Source: Micrasema longulum (lineage: Eukaryota > Arthropoda > Insecta > Trichoptera > Brachycentridae). From it: a DNA stretch of 64,000 nt. This document shows, in pieces, positions 30,553-41,514 of this stretch (its first letter is position 1; each line of letters starts with the position of its first letter). The notes below the pieces were generated by a model that made no database searches, was not told the origin of the DNA, and was given only the letters and a program-made list of their open reading frames with translations. The DNA lies in assembly GCA_022494885.1 (NCBI GenBank), contig JAGVSM010001430.1, forward strand, positions 248,001-312,000. The letters are read 5' to 3'. Position numbers and translations under genes: made by a program.

Positions 30553-30855
30553 TAATTCACGACTGTTTTTGAGCCTCCTGGCCCCGATTACAATGAACAG
30601 TTAAAATTTATTTTCAATTTAATCTACAAAGTAAAATTCAGTTTTATTTATGAAAAATAAAATGTGTTTACAACTTATTTTTCTAAACATGTTCAATTAC
30701 CGGTTACCGATGAACATATTTTGAATTTTTATACAAATAAAGATACTTTTGTACATAAATATCGATATTAGTTTTTACCGTCTCAGTATATACCAATGAA
30801 AGTATCCGTTCGTACTTGCGGCCCTGGTCTGTTGAAGTGCAAAATAAATTATTAA
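30548..30855 (+). mobile_element. SINE family A tail fragments
   Basis: TTGTAATTCACGACTG and GCCTCCTGGCCCC (30548-30585), then GCGGCCCTGGTCTGTTG, AAGTGCAAAATAAATT (30818-30852). These look like one family A 3' block split by about 230 bp of AT-rich sequence, or two separate decayed copies. Confidence 0.45.
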
Positions 30856-31723
30856 TCTGCGTTCTTCTTCCACATGGATTTGTTCTTTTTCGTCAGCACG
30901 AATTATTATAGTAAAAAAAATGTTCTCCGAAAACTAACAAACAATCGAGTAAATAATTCATTTCCATTTTGTTCTGAATAATATTTAATAGTTTGTAAAT
31001 CATCAAACGTCTACAGTTAAAACGACAGCATATGGTGAATGAAATTTAACTGTCAGCAGAGTGATTCCAGCTTATTACAACAATAAAAGTCATCAAGGTT
31101 TATGAGAATTTTTATGACTGAGACAAAGCGCATTTTTAATTCCCAACTGCGCAAACAAAATACGTTCCTGTCGCGCATACCTAAAATACTCACTTTATTT
31201 TTTCAGCAATAAAGACGATATGAAAAATGAATAGTGGCTATTAGCTTGTGTACTGAACTCGGCACCGCGACGCCAAGGGAGGCGTCGCGACGACATTTAA
31301 AATTGACGCTTGACAACAGCTTTTCACACTTCCGGCTATAAGAAACTCAAATGATACTTACATTTGTCATCACATACTTCCGATGATAAGTATGTTTAGT
31401 TAACTACATTTTCGTCTTTACGGAGTGTTATAAAACGCGTTACTTTTTTTACTTTTTATACATTAAGTACCCGTGAATATGACTTTTTATGCATTCAACA
31501 ATCATTATCAATTTATGAATAAATCTTTACTTTGTTTAAAGTCTTAATATATTTTATTTTAGTTTCAGTGATGCAGAGCAGCGTTTATTTTATAATTAAA
31601 TGAAACATTTAATAATTTGTTACCCACTAAGTCTAAAAACTTTTCAGTGGGACACATTTTTTTTATGACATGTTTATTGCATTTAATTTATTTACATTTT
31701 ACAAATTTATTTATAAACAGGCA
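30856..31723. other. No gene; one GC-rich hairpin
   Basis: CGCGACGCC (31266-31274) and GGCGTCGCG (31281-31289) make a perfect 9 bp stem with a 6-base loop, strikingly GC-rich for this window. The 3' UTR of the next LINE probably begins at about 31640. Nothing else is supported. Confidence 0.45.
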
Positions 31724-32320
31724 CTATAAAGTATCAAGAAGATATTTTTTCACTTCTTTTTTTTTTTCATTTGAAGATCTTTCATGTTAATGATGGTTTA
31801 TGGGAGGTCATTGAACAATCTTGGAACAACGCAATTTAATGTTCGCTCTCCGAAGTAATTTTTAATTCGGGGAACAAACGGGGAGCCCTTAGACTTTAAT
31901 ATAGTGTTGTGAGTGCGGGAAACTCTTTTTTCATATTTCGGATCAACAAAGTGATCTACAATCAATTTGTAGTCACAAAATTGTTTTACCGGCAGGACAT
32001 TACAGAATTTAAAATATACACCTTCGCCCACATGTTTCGCCTCACGGATTATGCTATCCGGTACAATCCCCCTTAAAAATCTCACTTGCATATCATAAAT
32101 TTTATGAGAATGGAAGGTGAGACCCCAGACACGCACTCCGTAAGATATAATGGATTCAATGAGCGAGGTATACATGTATCTTAACGTTTTGAAAGGTAGT
32201 ATGCTTTTGATTTCATAAATAACTTTAAGACAGTACCTTAATCTGTCGCAGATTCCATCAATATGAACACCCCAGCTAAATTTAGAATCAATAATTAATC
32301 CTAAATATTTATGATTATTA
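31724..32320 (-). pseudogene. LINE reverse transcriptase C-terminal fragment
   Basis: Read upstream to downstream on the minus strand: YLGLIIDSKFSWGVHIDG, then R-L-R-Y-C-L, L-R-Y-M-Y-T-S-L-I-E-S-I-I-S-Y-G-V-R-V-W-G, RFLRGIVPDS, VPRIKNYFGERTLN and PRLFNDLP. This is a near-complete thumb/connection region of a jockey-type LINE. There is one in-frame stop at 31798 after NDLP; the same frame continues KDLQMKKKKEVKKYLL to a natural stop at 31724-31726. It is truncated upstream at a PLE fragment (32318). Confidence 0.85.
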
Positions 32321-32560
32321 TTTGTCGACCGCTTTCAAAACATGGCTGTTCCTTCATCAAGACATAAAATAAAAATAAACAGTCATTTACTTTTAAAAAA
32401 AACCAACAAGTAAGAATCATTAATGCATTATTTGTGTTCAATGTTTATTTTTGTTTTTGTAAAGGTATTTAGTGACTTTTATCAAACATAAATAAATTTC
32501 TTTCTTAGCATGGCAAATCACAAAGCAAGTGCTTCAAATATTAATTTTATTGAATTATTA
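32318..32560. mobile_element. PLE terminal fragments
   Basis: TTGTCGACCGCTTTCAAAAC and TTCCTTCATCAAGAC (32328 on), then CACAAAGCAAGTGCTTCAAA at 32520, are diverged terminal blocks of the PLE family. They directly abut the LINE fragment. Confidence 0.5.
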
Positions 32561-34235
32561 TGTTTTTAACATTTTAAAAATATAATTTAAAATGTTTTTT
32601 TTTTTTTGTGAGGTTTGGTTGATTTTTGAAGCTCACTTAAAAAATAATTGAAGTGTTATTTTAAAATAAACAAAATAGTTCTCAAATGATATTAATGTTC
32701 AGTTTATATTCACAATGGTTCATTTTGAAATCTGGCCTGCTTTTATTAAACTTTAAGTATTTTACAGGCAGTGTTTTTTTTTCAAATTATAAAATATAAG
32801 AATGTATGTTAATACCAGCATATTGAAATTTTTATAGACAACTAATGACGTGTTATCCACTTTTATTTATTTTTATACTATACCACTAAAAAATGTTGAA
32901 CTACAAAGAAAACCACATTTTTATAAATTGCCGTTTTTATGAATAAATCGAAACAAAATATGAAAAAAAAAAATACAGTGTAATGAAAACAATATTTTAA
33001 AGCTCCCTTTGCTTCAGATAAAATAATATGTTTTACGTTCTTTAATTGTTTGTCATTGCGATGGTTAAGTGTCGATATTTATTTTACTATGATTTGTAAA
33101 AACAGCTGCCACTAAAACGTCTTTACATATTAAAATTTGTTGCGTTGTGTGGTCTTCTGAACTAATAATGAATTCAAAGTGACATGTTTTTAAGTTAGTG
33201 GTGCGTCATTCTATAAATATGCATACATCGTATCGGTTTCTACCACAGTGACTAAACTGCTTCCCTGGTGCACGGGGCCTTTTAGGTGCAATACCTAATG
33301 AAATCATAATAAATTAATGTTATATTTCTCTCACAAAGACGTTCTGTGTTGGAGTTATTATTCCTCAACAAAGAAAGCAAGCAATGCTTTGTAGAAATAC
33401 AAAACACCAAGGTTTTAAAAAAATCACATATATTATTTTAACTTTAAAAAGGCTGAGCTAAAAATCCTTGATATGTGATGATGTAACATCGTGTTTCCAC
33501 AAGATTTTTTGTGAAATAAACAGTATGTTTCTCAAGAATATTATGTCTAATGCTTAAGATAATACGATGTTTTACCACCGCGAGTAAATGTTTATTTTTA
33601 ACACAGCCTTTTAAAAGTAAAATACGAGCACAAATCATATTTTAATTGTCAAATTCATATGGCATGGCTAAAACTGTATTAAAATATATTTCAATTACAT
33701 TTTTGTGGGATTAAATGAAAATCCAGTTCCTTATTTTTCCATTTATGTTTTAATCCTGAATAAAGTAGATGACCACCATTAGATGGTTAAAAGCCTCGTT
33801 GTCATTTGCTTTTCTTAACAGTTTTTTGAACACCAATCCAGTCTTACAATGGATTTTCCGCTGAAATAACTTTTACTTTAAATCTTTTTTTTCCCTTTAA
33901 ATTAACAAGATTTTGTATTTTATATTAAAAAGAAAGTGTATTAATTTGACAGATTTTCATTGTACAACAAAGATAACATAAATTTTATAAGTATAGTTTT
34001 TTCTATTATCATTGTAATCAATATTTCTTCTCTTCGTTTTTCCGTTCGTTATTAATTAAAATTATTGCATTTTTGTTTTATTTTTGTTAAACGTAGAATT
34101 ATGTAAGTAAAATATCCTAATTATTAAATTAAAAAGTAAAACCAGATTTGTGTAGTTCTTTTCCGTTTCCTTTTTGTGCCGTTGCATTATGTACATTTGC
34201 CAATCTTATAACTTTTTTGCTTTTATTATTTTTTT
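32561..34235. other. AT-rich, nothing recognised
   Basis: 1.7 kb without a supported feature. A 64-codon minus frame at 33444-33638 has no recognisable content. Confidence 0.45.
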
Positions 34236-34460
34236 AAATTTTATTTTTACCCGCTAAGCCGCTAAGGAATAACCCGCTAAGCCTTGAGGCTTATCAGCAG
34301 GTGGGATAGAGGGGATATGGAAGGAGGTAATGAAAAATACACAACACCCAGACCAATTGAGAAAAAACTCTTTCTTGAATTTTTTTCTTGAAACTGGCAG
34401 AAATCGAACCCGCAACGCCAGTTTCACAGTTAGCTGTCTTACCAACTGCGCCACAGCACC
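34236..34460 (-). mobile_element. tRNA-derived SINE (family D)
   Basis: On the minus strand the head is GGTGCTGTGGCGCAGTTGG with A box TGGCGCAGTTGG (34453-34442) and B box GGTTCGATTTC (34410-34400). The body contains TTGGTCTGGGTGTTGTG and CTGCTGATAAGCCTC, AAGGCTTAGCGGG, and ends A-rich at about 34236. The arms do not form a true tRNA. The minus-strand open frame of 91 codons across it is a read-through of the SINE. Confidence 0.75.
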
Positions 34461-34644
34461 TGTCTTAATAAGGTGTAATTTATCTTTTGTTGTAATTTTT
34501 TGTTGTAAACCTTTTAAACTCATTTTCAAGTTGCTAGAGTTTCACTCGTCCATGCGTTTTGTAGCTGCAAGACTTGTGGTGATATCAACTAACATTCGTA
34601 CATTTTTTTTTATTTTTTTTTTATTTTATTAGGTAATTCAACAA

Positions 34645-35395
34645 AGATACATACTAGAAAACAAAGAACCATAACATGAACATAAAAATAAACAACGAAA
34701 CTCTTAAAAACTAGAACATGTGACTTACCTAGGACTCACAATGGACAGACAATTGAAATGGACAAAACACATAGACGGACTCACTAAAGTAGTGGCATCA
34801 CTACATAGCCTCTTCTACAAAATTAAAGAAAAAATTATGATGTACGAAGCCTATGTCAAAAGTAAATTGAGTTACATGATCGCCTTCTGGGGAACTGGTA
34901 ACAAGACAGACAAAACAAGAATACAAAGACAACAAAATAAGATTCTTAAACCAACATACAACCTATCCTACCTGACCTCTACGAATGAACTGTACAAAAA
35001 AACACACCAGCTTGACATAAACTACTTGACTAAAATTGAGACCTTAAAAATTGTACACAAAATAACACTGGGAAACATACAAGACGACGACATAATATTA
35101 GTCAAAAATGCTGACATACACAAATATAACACCAGACAACAACAGCACTATCATATTGAAAAAGCAAAGACAAACACAGGACAGTCAAAAATACTACATA
35201 ATGGACTTAAACACTACAACGACTTACTTTACTACTTGAAAACTTTTACTGGAGGCAAATTTAAAATCAATATGAAAAAGCATATGATAACTGAACTAAC
35301 TAGACTAGACGAGACATAAAATGACTAGACAATACTAAATTTCTAATGTAACCCTAACGGGTTTTTTTAAATTGTAAATAAATAAAAAAATAAAA
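34645..35395 (+). pseudogene. LINE C-terminal fragment with 3' UTR
   Basis: An unbroken frame of about 199 codons runs 34720-35319: TYLGLTMDRQLKWTKHID, then M-Y-E-A-Y-V-K-S-K-L-S-Y, IQRQQNKILKPTYNL, K-Y-N-T-R-Q-Q-Q-H-Y, KILHNGLKHYNDL and a basic C-terminus ending R-L-D-E-T. Upstream, KINNETLKN continues to a stop/frameshift just before 34720. The Y-L-G-L block, the Q-x-K-I-L helix and the H-x-Y-N-T-R motif identify the post-catalytic region of a jockey/CR1-like LINE. The 3' UTR has AACCCTAACGGGTTTTTTT (a hairpin-like end) and a tail AATAAATAAAAAAATAA. It is 5'-truncated but relatively undamaged. Confidence 0.85.
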
Positions 35396-35665
35396 AAGAG
35401 TTAATTTGCAACATTTTTTGAATTACCGATTTGGGACTGGGATCAAAAACAAGGTTAAACATTTGGGTTGGTAGGGAAACTTTTACTTTGATCAATCATT
35501 CTAAGAATTTGTTTTTTTTTTCTGTGAGTGAACATTGGAAGAACACATGATGTGGTTCACCGATGCCCTGGCCACAATCGCAAAACGTAAAAGTTGAAGA
35601 TTTTATTTTTATGAGATCGGCCGGGAGCGAACGAATCAATAAATTTACTAGAGCAATTACGAAAT
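35396..35665 (-). pseudogene. LINE RNase H-region C-terminus
   Basis: The minus strand reads IALVNLLIRSLPADLIKIK, then F-C-D-C-G-Q-G-I-G-E-P-H-H-V-F-F-Q-C, a stop, then LIKVKVSLPTQMFNLVFDP and I-Q-K-M-L-Q-I-N. The C-x-C-G ... H-H-x-x-x-x-C knuckle and the preceding R-x-L block mark the end of ORF2 in I/jockey-type LINEs with an RNase H domain. It ends exactly where the tail of the plus-strand LINE begins (35395), so one probably inserted into the other. Confidence 0.75.
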
Positions 35666-36639
35666 AAAATAAAATTGTATACCAGTAACTACTGTTCTCA
35701 GTCTGGCATTCCTAACGTTTGCTCTCATTTTTCATCACACGAAGTCATAACTCTCACACTAGGCGACCATAGCTGTCTGTGTGTCTCCGTGCATGCCCGT
35801 GTTCACACACACGTATACATGTGTTCAGCTCGCAGAGTATAAGTATTGTGATGGGAAAGTGGGAGCGATGTTTAACTGCCGTGTTGACACGAGTCTGATG
35901 TTTTCCTTTATGACTATTTTGTCTCCAAGGGCGTGTCTGCTTTGATGTGTGTGAAATGGTTTCTTTTGGTGCATTCTGCTATTTAATGAGAGCCGCTATT
36001 ATGGGAATGTAAAACACTGCGTCAATACACTAAAAAAAATAAAGAAAATAAAAAAAATATTGGACATTTATAAAAATACAAAATACACATCAAAAATACG
36101 TTTCATAAAAAAAAATATCACATACTACAAATACCGATAAAAATATATAAAATTAATTACGAAACGTTTATTATATTTTCAAAATCATTATGGATATTGT
36201 GGAGAAATGTTTTTATAAATAAATTTACATTGTTTTTTTTTAAATATGCTACTAGAAAGACGCGAAGTTTTTGACATTAATAGTTATTGTGACGTCAAGA
36301 TTCGCGACGATTGAAGTTCCAAAAAATTTTCAAATTTAGGAACTAAGTTCAAAATTAACATGAATCGTAACATATTAAAAGCGTGGCCAATGCAGTTATC
36401 GTTTATTGATGGATTTAAAAATTACAAATAAGTAGCAAGAAAAAAAAAATTTTCTCGAAAGTATTTCACGGACCCTAATTACTTTAAAACTGTAAAAAAA
36501 ACTGACATTTCCTTATAAGATAAAATTCAAAGATCCAATGAAGAGCTTCCTCTTTATATTGGTAACATAAATAAATTCAAATAATTATAATACAAAATGT
36601 AAAATAACTAATCGTATTCAACTTGTTACCTGTATTATT
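35666..36639. other. No gene recognised
   Basis: A TG/CA-rich patch lies at about 35770-35830. The rest is AT-rich. Confidence 0.45.
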
Positions 36640-36846
36640 ACACCAATCGCAGCATATTTCTATCCATTTTGTGACATAAAAGTGAGTTGATTAGTCTTAC
36701 GCTTCAAGTACCAGTCCAGAGGCTATGAAATAGTCTAGTGTAAAAACACCCTTTTAAATAAATAATCATATCAACCATGGTTGGGAATCGAATTCGAGAC
36801 CTCTTGCATGGCAAGTAATTGCGCTGATTATTACACCATGAGGCCG
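36640..36846 (-). mobile_element. SINE family C
   Basis: Contains ATTAGTCTTACGCTTCAAG, CATATCAACCATGGTTGGG, B-box inverse GGGAATCGAATTC, GAGACCTCTTGCATGGCAAG and the A-box inverse GATTATTACACCATGAGG. The 3' ATG-rich end is missing at the left. Aligns with 61043-61290. Confidence 0.7.
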
Positions 36847-36922
36847 ATAATACATATTATAAACAAAATAATATAATATAACAGCTGACCATGCTTTTGT
36901 AGCAATGATATCACACGCATAA

Positions 36923-36953
36923 AGTACAAGACTCGATGTACCTCTCTTATTTT
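36923..36953 (+). repeat. Dispersed repeat, tail copy
   Basis: AAGTACAAGACTCGATGTAC and CTCTCTTATT match the end of 45318-45388 (CAAGACTTGGTATATCTCTC, TTATT). Confidence 0.4.
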
Positions 36954-37193
36954 ATTTCAGAATAAAGTAGTGTTCTGCTGTAAAGTAAATTTAGTATATG
37001 CCAATTTTAATAATAATTATAAAAATCAAATAATTTAACAGTACACAATTAAGTTGAATTTTTGTATTAAAATACCTTTTAAAGTCTCTCGTCTTTTCTT
37101 TAATATAACATGACGTAAAAGCACTGTTTGCAGAGGAATGATCTAAAAAAGTCTTTAAAAGTATAAAATCTCCACCACAACCATTAATCAACT

Positions 37194-37245
37194 TCAGCAT
37201 TCTCCTTTTTGCACCCAGTGGTGCATAGAGCACTTTCATTTCATT
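37194..37245 (-). mobile_element. SINE family C, 3' end fragment
   Basis: GCATTCTCCTTTTTGCACC then CAGTGGTGCATAGAGCAC matches the family C 3' block. Confidence 0.45.
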
Positions 37246-37424
37246 TTATTTAAATTGAAAACATGTAATACATAATATCATGTAATATTCGCGAGGAGTT
37301 TTTAGAAAAAAATCATTTGGAGACATGCAGATTACAATTTTGATTTATAGACGTATTTATATTTGAAATATAATTTTATTTACAAAAGTAGAATTTAAAT
37401 TTGTTGCAGATTTTTAAACAAAAG

Positions 37425-37640
37425 CAGAATGGTGAATGTTACACGATGTGTAAAATGGTCACTTAAACTAGCCAATGACAGGTCATAAGCTCTGAAAATG
37501 CCTAGACTCCCATATTCCCTTGTAAAAAAAAATTCCCTATCTGTTGCAACAAATTTAAATATGAACAACTTCCTAGGGAGGAAATCCAGCCAGTCTGCAA
37601 GTATTTGGACATACTTTAATACTGTTGGAGGAGTTTTTAT
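37425..37640. mobile_element. Fold-back element, right arm only (subfamily 2)
   Basis: AGAATGGTGAATGTTACACG, GCCAATGACAGGTCATAAGC, CATATTCCCTTG, then CTGTTGCAACAAATTTAAAT and CTGCAAGTATTTGGACATAC. This is the inverted-arm orientation through to the outer end. The left arm is absent. Confidence 0.7.
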
Positions 37641-38019
37641 TAATAATTTTCTCAGAATTATTGACTTAGGAGTTGTATGAAAGGGTAATTTAAAAAAACA
37701 TATATTATAAACAAATATAGTATTTTTACCGGCGCAGTGTCCTCAAAATGATAAACCTAGATGTTTTAGATACTCCCGCCCCGGGCGGACACATCTGTTG
37801 GAAGAATGACAAAAGGAGACATAAGATTTACTCTCGTTTTACTTTTTCTTCATCTCCTTTCTCCAACTTTAACTTCCAGTCATATCCCGGATTCAACAGG
37901 ATGCTTTTGTTCGCAGCGACAATAAAACGAAAGGAAAATACACAATCAACCTTTTATCACAGACTATTAATTACGTGTGAACAAATAAATAAAGAACGTA
38001 ATTATATATATTAGTAAAA
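37641..38019. other. No gene recognised
   Basis: A plus-strand frame of 88 codons at 37748-38014 lies in a less AT-rich patch (CTCCCGCCCCGGGCGGAC) but shows no domain I recognise. Confidence 0.4.
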
Positions 38020-38445
38020 TCAACAATATTTTGAGTTGGCCCAAATGTTCATAGACATGGACTGGATCAACAGATTGAAAATTTGGATGTTCAAACAATG
38101 GTAAAATGATGAACCTGTCATTGGCTGGTTTATCAATCATCAACAATCAACAGATCAGAACGAATCAGAACAAAATCAACAGATCAGATAGAAAAATTGT
38201 AGAAATAGGGATGTTCAAACATAGGTAAAATGGTGAATGTTACACAGTGAGTAAAGTGGCCACTTAAACCAGCCAATGACATATCATAAGCCCTGTAAAT
38301 GACTAGACTTCCATATATCCTAATTTAAGGTATTTTCCATCCCTGTTGTAATTTGTTAATCTTAATGACTCCCAAAAGAGGTGGAATCCAGTCTTATGTC
38401 TACTAACATTTGGACAAACTCAAATATTGTAATTTGTATATATTT
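38020..38445. mobile_element. Fold-back element (subfamily 1), rearranged left side
   Basis: The left side keeps the outer end TTTTGAGTTGGCCCAAATG but its arm is collapsed, with short repeats of AACAGATCAGA. The right arm is complete: AACATAGGTAAAATGGTG, CAGCCAATGACATATCAT, GACTTCCATATATCC, CAGTCTTATGTCTAC, ATTTGGACAAACTCAAAT. Confidence 0.7.
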
Positions 38446-38489
38446 TTTTTAAATTTACGCGGAAAAATAATATATGCTCTAAATTTCTT

Positions 38490-38835
38490 TCTTTCAACCG
38501 TGAGGGAAAACATTTTTGAGATGGAGTTTGAAAGTCTGGTACCACATGATAAAGGTTACAGCTCCATAAAAGACAATGGATGGAAGAGTTAAGGGCGTGT
38601 GGATATTTAAACATAAGCAGAATGGTAAATGTTACAGAGTGCGTAAAGCGGCCACATAATTCAGCCAAGGACAGATCATAAGCCCTGTAAATTCCCGGAC
38701 TTCCATATTTCATTATGAAAAATGTTTCCCTCAATATTGTAACAAATTTAGATCTAAATAATTGTTTAGGGCCAAAATTCAGCCTGTCCACAAACATTTG
38801 GACATACTCAAAATTTTGTTGATAATATTTGCGCT
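38490..38835. mobile_element. Fold-back element (subfamily 2)
   Basis: It starts GAGGGAAAACATTTTTGAGA (subfamily-2 start), then switches to the inverted arm: AACATAAGCAGAATGGTAA, CAGATCATAAGCCCTGTAAA, ACTTCCATATTTC, and ends CACAAACATTTGGACATACT. The direct left arm is mostly deleted. Confidence 0.7.
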
Positions 38836-39615
38836 TTGATAAAGCTATTGCTAAAAACAATAAAAACAAAAAAAAATCTTTCAGTTTTGTTATTATATTA
38901 ATCAATAATGGTCAAAGTTTGTACTTTGAAATTACAGCTGCATTTATGAAAAAAAAACATTAACTATTGTTTTCTCTAATACGTATGTTTTCGTAAACTA
39001 TTCAAAATCGTTTTTAATATTTTTTTGTGCAATAAACTTCAGAACGAAAAAGCTTTATTCCTTTTTCCGAGAGTCGTTCAATCTGCAAAATACGAGCATA
39101 TTGTGTTCTTACATACTCCGCTATATATCTATACATATGCAGACGACAATCACTGCCAGTTTTCTTATAGAAAACAAATGTTTCAATTTTCTCCAAGAAT
39201 TTTCTCAAAGGCGACCCGTGAAAGATTTTACAAATAATATTAAAACACTGTTTGAGAGACTTTTTTTTATCGTTATTATTTTTATGACAGCCAATTTATT
39301 TTCGTACATAGATTAAGTTTTTTCGACATTAAATAAGAACTCAATAGATTAGAACCATCTTACGAAACAATATTTACTTGGATGTAAAAACGGTCTTTGA
39401 TTATATGCGTGGTTAATGCAAACATGAATTTAAATTGCATTCAGTTAGATTTCATAAACAGTAACCGCAGAATACTCAAATAAAATAATTGAAATGTTCG
39501 TAAGATTTTTTAATTTATGCTACATAACTTATACACAGGAATAGAAATATGAGCGATTGTTAATATAAGTTTATATATCGCTCATTTGTCGATGTGAACT
39601 TATTGATTCCTAATA
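38836..39615. other. No gene recognised
   Basis: Overlapping open frames of 64-71 codons at 39014-39316 have no recognisable content. Confidence 0.4.
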
Positions 39616-40530
39616 ATGAAATCAATTTCCACAGCAAAATGTGTATCAAAAACACAAAATATAGCTTTTCCACTGGAAACGCATGTTGAAGACATTTACA
39701 AACTTACTGACATTCTCCTATTCTTGGTCATACCGTATTACGAGATTGCAAAAACGGTGCTTCAAGGCGTAAATAAAAACTCTATTACTTATATTAACTA
39801 TACCTTCAATCGTGACGTCCACCAGTATAATACGCGACAGAGTCAAAATATTAACGTACCTGGATCACACACGACAAGGTATGGTCTAAGGCAGTGGTAG
39901 CCAAACCGTGGCGCATGCGCCAAGCGTGGCGGATTGAACGATCACAGGTGGCGCATTGCATTTTTGTGGCTATTATTTAAAAATAGGCGCCATGATGTAA
40001 ATCGATTAATTGAATTCTAAGATTGGGGTTTTCATTTTCCTCTCATAAACGAAGCAGTTCCTATTCCTATCTCTATTTTACAACCGCAAACGTGAACGTA
40101 AGAAGGTAAAAAAAGTTTGAGTTGTATGGCACATTTGATCTTGTATGTGAAAAATTTGGCGCATGGTATACAAAATGCTGGCCACTACTGGTCTAAGGTC
40201 TCTGCTGTACCTTGCTTGCAGTGAATCCAACAGGCTACCGGAGTCCTATAAAACATTTAAAAAATGACAATATTTATTTTAAAAATTACTACTTGAAGAG
40301 GTTCGTGGAAGGTGAAATTTAGTCTCGAGTTCTTCTTTAACCTCGGATATTTCTTTCTGTATGATGTTTTAATTTATTTGTATTAAAACTTAACTCGATA
40401 TATTATTTCAGTGTTATGTACATATTATTATTTTTAAGTTTATTATTACCATAGCTTAATGTAAATATTCTTTTGTCCTAAAATGAGTTAGTTGTAACTC
40501 CTGGGAGTACAAAAAAAAATAAAAAAATTG
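39616..40530 (+). pseudogene. LINE C-terminal fragment interrupted by a MITE
   Basis: The plus-strand frame reads TAKCVSKTQNIAFPLETHVE, then FNRDVHQYNTRQSQNIN and T-T-R-Y-G-L-R at 39889, where a MITE begins. Removing the MITE and one copy of its 8 bp duplication restores the frame: Y-G-L-R joins directly to SLLYLACSESNRLPESYKTF, then K-K and a stop. H-x-Y-N-T-R and the x-N-R-L-P-x-S motif are C-terminal marks of jockey/CR1-like LINEs. The 3' UTR ends AACTCCTGGGAGTAC with an A-rich tail at about 40511. The MITE is clearly younger than the LINE. Confidence 0.8.
39892..40190. mobile_element. hAT-type MITE, 299 bp, with 8 bp target duplication
   Basis: The element begins CAGTGGTAGCCAAACC and ends, on the opposite strand, CAGTAGTGGCCAGC: hAT-like CAGTGG/CAGTAG terminal inverted repeats. 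GTCTAAGG flanks both sides (39884-39891 and 40191-40198), the 8 bp duplication expected of hAT transposases. Subterminal GGCGCATGCGCC (near 39911) and GGCGCATG (40159) echo each other. There is no coding capacity, so movement would need a transposase in trans. Confidence 0.9.
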
Positions 40531-40857
40531 ATGATTTTGTAAAATAAAACTTTCGTTTTGTTTCTAAAACATATTCACACTAAATTAACTTATATGAAAT
40601 AATTCTTGAAACACTCACGTCGAATAAATCTAATTTCAAATAATATTTTAAACACTCTTCATAAAAAAATTCAAGTTTTTATTAGAAACCATGTAATATA
40701 ACAAGCCTAAGCTGGTAAATTGGCATTTCTGACCTTTTCAATTTTATCCACGGGATGACGGTTCTAATAACGCAGATGAGCGCTGTACATATTTTTATTA
40801 TTTTTTTTATTAAATAATATAATAACGTAAAACGATACATATTTTTTTTTCTATTAC
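40531..40857. other. AT-rich, nothing recognised
   Basis: No supported feature. Confidence 0.45.
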
Positions 40858-40970
40858 AATCTACTTTTCTATATTCGGTTAATTTAAAAACTGTAACGGT
40901 CCAAAAAAGAGACTATCTCTTGGGCTTGGAGAGTGGCTTACACTGATATAGTTATTAAGTATTTTGAAGT
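40858..40970 (+). repeat. Dispersed repeat Y, copy 1
   Basis: AATCTACTTTTCTATATTC, AAAAACTGTAACGGTCCAAA and GAGTGGCTTACACTGATATA match 42428-42540 in the same orientation. Identity not recognised. Confidence 0.55.
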
Positions 40971-41124
40971 TATATTGTTTCGAATATAGTTGTGAATAAA
41001 AATATTTATTAAACTAATCAAAATAGAAGTCCGATTCTAATCAGGGTAAAAAAATTTCTTCGTATTTACTTTTAGTTTTAATCGCAAAAAATGTGTAAAG
41101 ACCACATAAGTATTTCAAAATAAA

Positions 41125-41330
41125 AATATTACACTTTAACCTTATTGCAATGGGGAGGGAAAACAATTTTAATAAGAGAATATGGAAGCCTAGGGGTTAA
41201 CAGGGCTTATAGTCTGTCAATTACTATATTAGGTGGCCATTTTAAACATGTACCAATCACTATTATGCCTACGCAGAATCCAGCCTTTTCTACAAACATG
41301 TTGACACCTTCAAAATATTGCTGATCTGTA
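41125..41330. mobile_element. Fold-back element, left arm (diverged subfamily 2)
   Basis: TTGCAATGGGGAGGGAAAAC, AATATGGAAGCCTAGG, ACAGGGCTTATAGTC, GGTGGCCATTTTAAACATG, then CTACAAACATGTTGACAC. The arm is diverged and joined early to an outer end. Confidence 0.6.
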
Positions 41331-41514
41331 AAAGTGTTAAATTGTAATAGTTTCAATATTGTTATCAAACGCCGATCATTTGAATGTGCAAAGGCAGTCA
41401 GTTTATTAATTAAATAAAAAAAAATTAAAAATGGATAATTATTTCGCATTGTCAGACAAAATTATAAAATGGAGTTCTACCACATAAACACCACGTCAAT
41501 AAAAAAATATCGAC

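Noticed and set aside
34397..34460. tRNA gene candidate on the minus strand (A box TGGCGCAGTTGG)
   Set aside because: No acceptor stem closure and a clear SINE body with an A-rich end downstream.
35770..35835. TG/CA-rich microsatellite as a regulatory site
   Set aside because: Degenerate dinucleotide repeat only, with no supporting signal.
38420..38905. 161-codon minus-strand frame
   Set aside because: It runs through a fold-back element and AT-rich flank; the same arm is non-coding in all other copies.
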